Position numbers and translations under genes: made by a program
The notes under the pieces: model-generated
The model's input: the letters and a program-made list of their open reading frames with translations, nothing else
Told to the model about the DNA's origin: nothing
The model's database searches: none
Shown here: positions 59,606 through 64,000 of the stretch, piece by piece
Numbering within the stretch: the first letter of the stretch is position 1
Layout of the letters: every line of letters begins with the position of its first letter
Source of the DNA: Actinoplanes regularis
GTDB lineage: Bacteria; Actinomycetota; Actinomycetes; Mycobacteriales; Micromonosporaceae
DNA: 64,000 bases
NCBI RefSeq assembly: GCF_900188005.1
Contig: NZ_FZNR01000025.1
Span: 1 to 64,000 of the forward strand
Reading direction: 5' to 3'

Positions 59606-59643
59606 GCCGAGGGCGGCGGTCTTTCAAGACCGCCGCCCTCGGC
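59606..59643 (+). terminator. Large hairpin after dnaJ
   Basis: GCCGAGGGCGGCGGTCTT pairs with AAGACCGCCGCCCTCGGC apart from the small central loop. Only GTTTC follows on the plus strand, and the T-run TTTTT lies before the stem. It is probably the hrcA-dnaJ terminator. Confidence 0.7.
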
Positions 59644-59734
59644 GTTTCAGTAATCTTTGTCCGGTCTCTCGGCTTGCATCATTTCCGGTTCGAGATTTCC
59701 GGTACGACGGATCGTCCCGCTCAGCGATCCGCTT

Positions 59735-60000
59735 CTCGCGGCCGTCAGGTGGAGAGCCGGCGCCAGTTGAGTTCGAGCACTTCGCGGCGGCGGCCCCGGT
59801 TCTCGCGGCCGTGAGGTGGAGAGCCGGCGCCAGTTGAGTTCGAGCACTTCGCGGCGGCGGCCCCGGTTCTGGCGGCGGTCAGGTGGAGAGCCAGCGCCAG
59901 TTGAGTTCGAGCACTCGCGGCGGCGGCCCCGGTTCTCGCGGCCGTCAGGTGGAGAGCCAGCGCCAGTTGAGTTCGAGCACTCGCGGCGGCGGCCCCGGCA
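59735..60000. repeat. Tandem copies of the 3' end of the tetR gene (66-67 bp period)
   Basis: AGGTGGAGAGCC recurs at 59747, 59814, 59881 and 59947, a period of 67, 67 and 66 bp. The last copy is the true 3' end of the minus-strand tetR gene (last codons encode LELNWRWLST). The other three are extra copies of that tail and its flank beyond the stop. Copies one and two carry GGCGCC and CACTTCG where copies three and four have AGCGCC and CACTCG, so the array grew in steps. The bases from 59644 to 59734 hold nothing I recognise. Confidence 0.88.
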
Positions 60001-60553
60001 GCGGCCCGGCGGTGCGCAGTCCGTCGAGCAGGACGGTCAGGCAGCGGTCGCGTAGCTCACCGGTGCGAGCGGCGTCGGGCAGGCGCACCGCCGCGCACAT
60101 CTCCAGCAACAGGGTGATGTCGGCGGCCTCGATGTCCGCCCGCAGGTGGGGCCGGGCCCGCTCGATCAGCCCGGCGGCGAGGTCGGCGGCCAGCTCCGCG
60201 TCGGCGTTCATCTGCTCGGTCGGGGTGAACGTGCCGGCCAGGTGCACGGTCAGCGAGTGCACGTCGGCTTGGACGACGCCGCGCAGGAACGTCGCGAACG
60301 CGGTCCAGTCATCCGGCTCGAGGGCGGCCTGCTCGGCCTCCGCGATGAAGGTCTTCAGCCCGTCGTGGCAGAGCGTGCGCAGCAGGTCTTCCTTGCCCGG
60401 GTAGCGCCGGTAGAGGGCGCCGATGCCGACTTTCGCCCGCTCGGCGACCGCGGCGACCGGGGCCCGGGGATCGGCCAGGAAGATCTCGCGGGCCGCGACC
60501 AGGATGGCCTCGTTGTTGCGGACAGCCTGCTCGCCGCGGCCGGGTCTCCTCAT
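59945..60553 (-). CDS. TetR family transcriptional regulator
   Basis: The 202-aa regulator has an N-terminal HTH (NNEAILVAAREIFLADPRAP and the recognition helix VAERAKVGIGALYRRYPGKEDLL) and a C-terminal ligand-binding domain of the type with DRCLTVLLDGLR near the end. ATG 60553 is chosen over the upstream TTG at 60562. It is divergent from the hydrolase gene with 132 bases between, which contain two similar palindromes, so it probably represses both. Its 3' end is repeated three more times downstream. Confidence 0.9.
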   Translation of the reverse strand: MRRPGRGEQAVRNNEAILVAAREIFLADPRAPVAAVAERAKVGIGALYRRYPGKEDLLRTLCHDGLKTFIAEAEQAALEPDDWTAFATFLRGVVQADVHSLTVHLAGTFTPTEQMNADAELAADLAAGLIERARPHLRADIEAADITLLLEMCAAVRLPDAARTGELRDRCLTVLLDGLRTAGPLPGPPPRVLELNWRWLST

Positions 60554-60574
60554 GAGGGTCAAGCCTAGCGGAAC

Positions 60575-60589
60575 GGAACGAAGTATTCC
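60575..60589. promoter_or_regulatory. Putative TetR operator 1
   Basis: GGAACGAAGTATTCC is an imperfect palindrome about 22 bases upstream of the tetR start. It shares the form GGAACGAAGYRTTCC with the second site, so both are likely bound by the adjacent regulator. Confidence 0.6.
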
Positions 60590-60611
60590 GCTCCGATCCC
60601 GAACGCGCTAC

Positions 60612-60649
60612 ACTTGAACCGGAACGAAGCGTTCCGTTCCAATTCAAGT
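60612..60649. promoter_or_regulatory. Putative TetR operator 2, extended palindrome
   Basis: GGAACGAAGCGTTCC (60621-60635) is the second copy of the operator-like palindrome. It lies between ACTTGAA (60612-60618) and TTCAAGT (60643-60649), which are themselves an inverted repeat. It lies before the hydrolase start at 60686. Confidence 0.6.
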
Positions 60650-60685
60650 TGGAACGGCATCGGTCTCGCTGACGAGGAGCAGGAC

Positions 60686-61798
60686 ATGGCCCAGATCCGC
60701 CCCTTCCGCATCGACGTGGCTCAGAGTGACGTGGACGACCTGCGCCACCGGCTGACCCGCACCCGGTGGACGCCGGAGATCCCGGGCCAGGGCTGGGCCC
60801 GCGGCGTCCCGGTCGGCTACCTGCGCGAGCTAGCCGATTACTGGGCCGGTGACTTCGACTGGCGGGCCGCCGAGGCGCGGCTCAACGAGCTGCCCCAGTT
60901 CCAGACCGAGATCGACGGTCAGACCCTGCACTTCGCGCACGTCCGGTCGGCGGATCCGGCCGCCACCCCGCTGCTGATCAGCCATGACTGGCCGGGCTCG
61001 TTCGCGCTCTACCTGCCGGTGGTCGAGGCGCTGCGGGCGCACTTCCATCTCGTGCTGGTCAGCAACCCGGGCGTCGGTTTCTCCGGCCCGCTCACCGCGC
61101 CCGGCTGGAACACCGCTCGCAGCGCCGCCGCCCTCAACGAGATCATGGCCCGCCTCGGCTACGAGCGTTACGGGGTGCAGGGCACCGGCGGCGGGGCCTG
61201 GATCGCCGTCGAGATGGGTCGGCAGGCTCCCGGCAGGGTGATCGGTGTGCACGTCAACGGGCACATCACCTTCCCGTCGGGCGATCCGGGCGACCTGGAC
61301 GGGCTCACCGAGGCCGAGCAGGATCGGCTGCGCCGCCTGCAGGAGTTCCGGGACGACCGGATGGGCTTCGCGGCGATCCAGTCGACCCGGCCGCAGACCC
61401 TCGCGTTCGGCCTGCATGACTCGCCGGTCGGCCAGTTGGCCTGGATCGTCGAGAAGTTCAAGGAGTGGACCGACCCGGCGGCCGCGCTGCCCGAGGACGC
61501 CATCGGTCTGGACCTGCTGCTCACCAACGTCAGCCTCTACTGGTTCACCGGCACCGCCGGGTCCTCCGCCAACACCTACTGGGAGGCGGCGCATGACCCG
61601 GCGGCCTGGGCGCCGAAGGAGAAATCCGCCGTGCCGCTCGGCGTCGCCCTCGGGGTCACCGACATCACCGTGCGGCGCTTCGCCGAGCGGGAGGCCCCGG
61701 TGACGCATTGGACCGAGCTGCCGGCCGGGGGCAACTTCCTCCCCGCCGAGCAGCCGAAGCTCTTCGCCGACGACGTGACCGCGTTCTTCCGGCCGTGA
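60686..61798 (+). CDS. Epoxide-hydrolase-family (EHN) protein lacking the usual catalytic residues
   Basis: The 370-aa protein has the EHN N-terminal segment (RPFRIDVAQSDVDDLRHRLT) and an alpha/beta hydrolase fold like microsomal-type epoxide hydrolases. The oxyanion motif HGWPGS is HDWPGS. The nucleophile elbow GGDWG reads GTGGG, so the Asp at position 168 is Gly. The catalytic His of GGHFAA is Asn 350 (GGNFLPAEQP). Hydrolysis by the family mechanism is therefore unlikely, and ligand binding or another chemistry is possible. GAGGAG lies upstream of ATG 60686. It is divergent from the TetR gene that probably controls it. Confidence 0.88.
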   Translation: MAQIRPFRIDVAQSDVDDLRHRLTRTRWTPEIPGQGWARGVPVGYLRELADYWAGDFDWRAAEARLNELPQFQTEIDGQTLHFAHVRSADPAATPLLISHDWPGSFALYLPVVEALRAHFHLVLVSNPGVGFSGPLTAPGWNTARSAAALNEIMARLGYERYGVQGTGGGAWIAVEMGRQAPGRVIGVHVNGHITFPSGDPGDLDGLTEAEQDRLRRLQEFRDDRMGFAAIQSTRPQTLAFGLHDSPVGQLAWIVEKFKEWTDPAAALPEDAIGLDLLLTNVSLYWFTGTAGSSANTYWEAAHDPAAWAPKEKSAVPLGVALGVTDITVRRFAEREAPVTHWTELPAGGNFLPAEQPKLFADDVTAFFRP

Positions 61799-61835
61799 CC
61801 GGTCGTCCTTCAGCAGGCGCGGGCACGTCGCACGG

Positions 61836-61841
61836 TAGCGT
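61836..61841 (+). promoter_or_regulatory. Putative -10 element (TAGCGT) of rsmE
   Basis: TAGCGT fits TANNNT and ends 6 nt before the rsmE GTG. No clear ribosome binding site is present, so a leaderless transcript independent of the hydrolase gene is likely. Confidence 0.5.
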
Positions 61842-61847
61842 GCGGGA

Positions 61848-62582
61848 GTGTCCGCGCCGCTGTTCCTGGTCGAGAGCCTGCCCGTCGGATCGTCGTTCAC
61901 GCTGGACGGGCCGGAGGGGCATCACGCCGCCACCGTGCAGCGGCTGCGGGTCGGCGAGGCGCTGATCCTCGCGGACGGGCGGGGCGGGACCGCGCATGCC
62001 GAGGTTGTCACGGTCGGCAAGGGCAGCGTCGACGTCGTGCTGAACGAGCGGACTTCGGAGGCCGCCGCGGACCCGCGACTGGTCGTGGTTCAGGGCATCG
62101 CCAAGGGGGACCGGGGCGAACTGGCCGTGCAGGCGATGACCGAGACCGGCGTCGACGAGATCGTGCCGTGGGCGGCGTCCCGGTCGGTGACGCAGTGGCG
62201 CGGCGACCGTGGTTTCAAAGCGCGCGACAAGTGGGCGGCGACCGCCCGCGAGGCCGCCAAACAGGCCCGCCGTTCCTGGCTGCCCCGGGTGGCCGGCGAG
62301 CCGGACTGCTCCACCAAGCAGGTCACGGCCCGGCTCGCCGAGGCCTCCGCGGCGTTCGTGCTGCACGAGGAGGCCACCGAGCGCCTGACCACGGCGCGCC
62401 TGCCCGATGCCGGGGAGATCGTGCTGGTCGTCGGGCCGGAGGGCGGCATCAGCGACGCTGAGGTGACCATGTTCCGCGAGGCCGGCGCCGTCCCGGTCCG
62501 CCTGGGCAGTGCGGTCCTACGCACCTCGACCGCCGGTGTGGCCGCCCTGGCGGTCCTCTCCGCCCGCCTGAACCGCTGGTAG
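61848..62582 (+). CDS. rsmE: 16S rRNA (uracil-1498-N3)-methyltransferase
   Basis: The 244-aa SPOUT methyltransferase modifies U1498 of 16S rRNA in the 30S subunit. A PUA-like N-terminal domain (EGHHAATVQRLRVGEALILADG) precedes the trefoil-knot SAM-binding domain with VVGPEGGISDAEV and LGSAVLRTSTAG. In actinobacteria rsmE usually follows dnaJ directly; here the TetR/hydrolase pair lies between them. The GTG start lies after TAGCGT. Confidence 0.95.
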   Translation: MSAPLFLVESLPVGSSFTLDGPEGHHAATVQRLRVGEALILADGRGGTAHAEVVTVGKGSVDVVLNERTSEAAADPRLVVVQGIAKGDRGELAVQAMTETGVDEIVPWAASRSVTQWRGDRGFKARDKWAATAREAAKQARRSWLPRVAGEPDCSTKQVTARLAEASAAFVLHEEATERLTTARLPDAGEIVLVVGPEGGISDAEVTMFREAGAVPVRLGSAVLRTSTAGVAALAVLSARLNRW

Positions 62583-62583
62583 C

Positions 62584-62724
62584 TCAGCGCCGGCGGGCGA
62601 TAGCCACGTCGGTGTGGATGACGAAGTCGTCGGAGCCCCCGTGCTCCTCGACCACGGTGATCGTGTCGTCGACGGCCGTCGAGGCCCGCTCGGGCGGCGA
62701 TGCGCGATACAGCGAGAGCGACAT
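62584..62724 (-). CDS. Possible 46-aa small protein or gene remnant
   Basis: A short frame begins at an ATG with GGGAG six bases upstream on the minus strand. It encodes a mostly polar sequence with VDDTITVVEEHGGSDDFVIH and a basic end AIARRR. No family is recognised. It may be a genuine small protein or a fragment of a lost gene, and it could also be chance. Confidence 0.3.
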   Translation of the reverse strand: MSLSLYRASPPERASTAVDDTITVVEEHGGSDDFVIHTDVAIARRR

Positions 62725-63018
62725 CAGGTGCTCCCGGTACAGCTTCGCCGATAGGCGCGCGCCGAGACGTAGCGCAGGGTCCGGCCAACCCGAGCAGGTC
62801 GGGGCGAGCTCCGCCGGGTAACCCAGCCGCCCGCAGCGGCTTTCACCAGACCCACGCCTCCGGGGCGGGCCCGCCGTTGCCGTACCCGGTGACAACTCTC
62901 CGCCACCTCGCCGAGGACCCGGCCCCGTTCGCGCGTCGTTACCGCTCCGACGTAGGCGAGCGGGACGGTTCGGGGCGGCACCGCTTCCGCGCCGCCCCGA
63001 ACCCTGCCCGGGCCGGTC
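62725..63018. other. Intergenic region without recognisable features
   Basis: These 294 bases between the possible small ORF and the beta-glucosidase gene show no ribosomal, tRNA or operator-like signal and no supportable coding frame. Confidence 0.4.
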
Positions 63019-64000
63019 CTAGCCGATTTCGACGGTCCGGCGCGGATCGTCGATCGCATGCGCGGCGGTCAGCGCGTACCGGCCGGGCGGGGTCTTCCAG
63101 CCGCCGTCCCAGATCTGGAACGCGCGCTCCGGCAGCGGGATCCGGACCGTCACCGTCTCGCCCGGAACAGCCTCGACCGACGCGAAACCGGCCAGCCATC
63201 GTTCCGGCCGCTCGATCTCGTCGTCCTCCAGCGCGGACAGGTAGATCTGCACCACCTCGCGTCCGGCCCGCTCGCCGGTGTTGGTCAGCGTCACGACCGC
63301 TTCCGTGGCCGAGGCGGAGAGGGCGTCATAGCTCCAACTCGTGTAGCCGAGCCCGGAGCCGAAGGCGTAGAGCGGCCGCTCCGTCCAGCCGCGATAACCG
63401 ATGAAGATCCCTTCCGAGTACGCGAGCGCCCCGTCCCGTGGCTCCACCGCCAGCACCGGGCAGTCCTCCGCGCGCCGCGGCCAGGTGGTCGGCAGCCGTC
63501 CGCCCGGCTCCTCGGCGCCGGTCAGCACCGCGGCCAGCGCCGCGCCCGCCTCCTGCCCCGGGAACCAGGTGAGCAGCACCGCGGCCACGTCCTCGGCCCA
63601 CGGCAGCAGCACCGGCGACCCGGCGTTGACCACCACCACCGTCCGGGGGTTCGCCGCCGCCACCCGGGCGACCAACTCGTCCTGACGGCCGGGCAGGGCC
63701 AGCGAGGTGCGGTCGAAGCCCTCCGATTCGACCTGCTCGGTGGTGCCGACCACCACCACGGCCACGTCGGAGCGGGCCGCCAGCGCGACCGCCTCGGCGA
63801 TCATGCCGGACTCGTCCGGCCCCGGCGGGCGGTGGCCCAGCGTGGTGCCGGCCGAGTGCGCCGTGCCCGGTTCGAAGCTCTGCCGCAGGGTGACCGCGAC
63901 CGGTACGCCGGCCGGTAGGGTGACCGTGAAGCGCTGCTCGCGTGGGTGCAGCAGCAGGTCGGCGCGGCCGGTGCCGGGCGGGTGCAACGAGCCCTGGTAG
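63019..64000 (-). CDS. Glycoside hydrolase family 3 beta-glucosidase, C-terminal part
   Basis: The frame is open to the window edge, so the gene's 5' part lies beyond 64000. The visible 327 residues cover the end of the PA14-like insert, the second GH3 domain (EAVALAARSDVAVVVVGTTEQVESEGFDRTSL, then NAGSPVLLPWAEDVAAVLLTWFPGQEAGAALA) and the C-terminal fibronectin III-like domain (YAFGSGLGYTSWSY ... GRYALTAAHAIDDPR). The nucleophile Asp would be in the missing N-terminal domain. The enzyme should release glucose or a related sugar from beta-glycosides. It has no visible signal peptide here because the start is absent. Confidence 0.93.
   Translation of the reverse strand, partial: YQGSLHPPGTGRADLLLHPREQRFTVTLPAGVPVAVTLRQSFEPGTAHSAGTTLGHRPPGPDESGMIAEAVALAARSDVAVVVVGTTEQVESEGFDRTSLALPGRQDELVARVAAANPRTVVVVNAGSPVLLPWAEDVAAVLLTWFPGQEAGAALAAVLTGAEEPGGRLPTTWPRRAEDCPVLAVEPRDGALAYSEGIFIGYRGWTERPLYAFGSGLGYTSWSYDALSASATEAVVTLTNTGERAGREVVQIYLSALEDDEIERPERWLAGFASVEAVPGETVTVRIPLPERAFQIWDGGWKTPPGRYALTAAHAIDDPRRTVEIG

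Noticed and set aside
59735..60000. CRISPR or attachment-site array
   Set aside because: The whole period is repeated, no variable spacers exist, and the unit is the 3' end of the tetR gene. No integrase is nearby.

Overview
This window is a stretch of high-GC actinobacterial chromosome, most likely from a Micromonosporaceae member such as Actinoplanes. That assignment is inferred from overall base composition, GTG/TTG starts, the gene orders valS-folC-ndk, rplU-rpmA-obgE-nadD-rsfS, comEA-comEC-holA-rpsT-lepA-hemW-hrcA-dnaJ, and a repeated 5'-end element. I see no insertion sequence, prophage, tRNA gene or CRISPR array. Almost all of it is core housekeeping sequence with small accessory insertions.

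Layout. Bases 1-100 are the 3' end of a 5S rRNA gene and its terminator. Bases 214-10111 carry valS, folC and a DUF4233 membrane protein on the plus strand. A 45-bp tandem repeat follows, then a very large membrane-anchored low-complexity protein ending in a VOC (glyoxalase-fold) domain on the minus strand, then ndk. Bases 10150-13717 are a minus-strand operon of an ArsR-like regulator and an ABC-2 exporter. Bases 13914-17234 are ileS behind a T-box riboswitch, followed by a plsC-type acyltransferase and a minus-strand membrane protein paralogous to the one beside valS. Bases 19484-23147 are an RsbQ-like hydrolase, an RsbP-like PAS/GAF/PP2C/ATPase protein and a STAS anti-anti-sigma factor. Bases 23169-32101 hold the radical SAM pair (TIGR03960 and TIGR03936 types), RNase E/G, a lipoprotein, L21, L27 and ObgE. 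Bases 32159-39770 hold a GNAT protein, an M1 aminopeptidase, a hybrid histidine kinase, nadD, rsfS, a GpgP-like phosphatase, a lipoprotein and a DegV protein. Bases 39767-46979 hold a hypothetical gene, a PrmC-like methyltransferase, comEA, comEC, holA and a small membrane protein. Bases 47212-52431 hold rpsT, an APH-like kinase, a DUF4240 protein, a MOSC protein, lepA and a GlsB/YeaQ-type protein. Bases 52505-57166 hold a membrane PAS protein, a lysozyme-like secreted protein, a crotonase and hemW. Bases 57358-62582 hold a CIRCE site, hrcA, dnaJ, an inserted TetR/hydrolase pair and rsmE. The window ends inside a GH3 beta-glucosidase.

How the genes work together. Translation dominates: two aminoacyl-tRNA synthetases, L21, L27, S20, ObgE, RsfS, LepA, RsmE and RNase E/G. 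A second theme is stress signalling through partner switching (19484-23147) and HrcA/CIRCE control of dnaJ. The most unusual items are: an epoxide-hydrolase-family protein lacking its expected nucleophile and histidine beside a TetR gene whose 3' tail is copied in tandem; a probable AUU-initiated gene; a coupled leader ORF with a start-codon hairpin between valS and folC; the disordered VOC fusion; and many genes starting 6-8 nt after a TANNNT hexamer, as expected for leaderless mRNAs.
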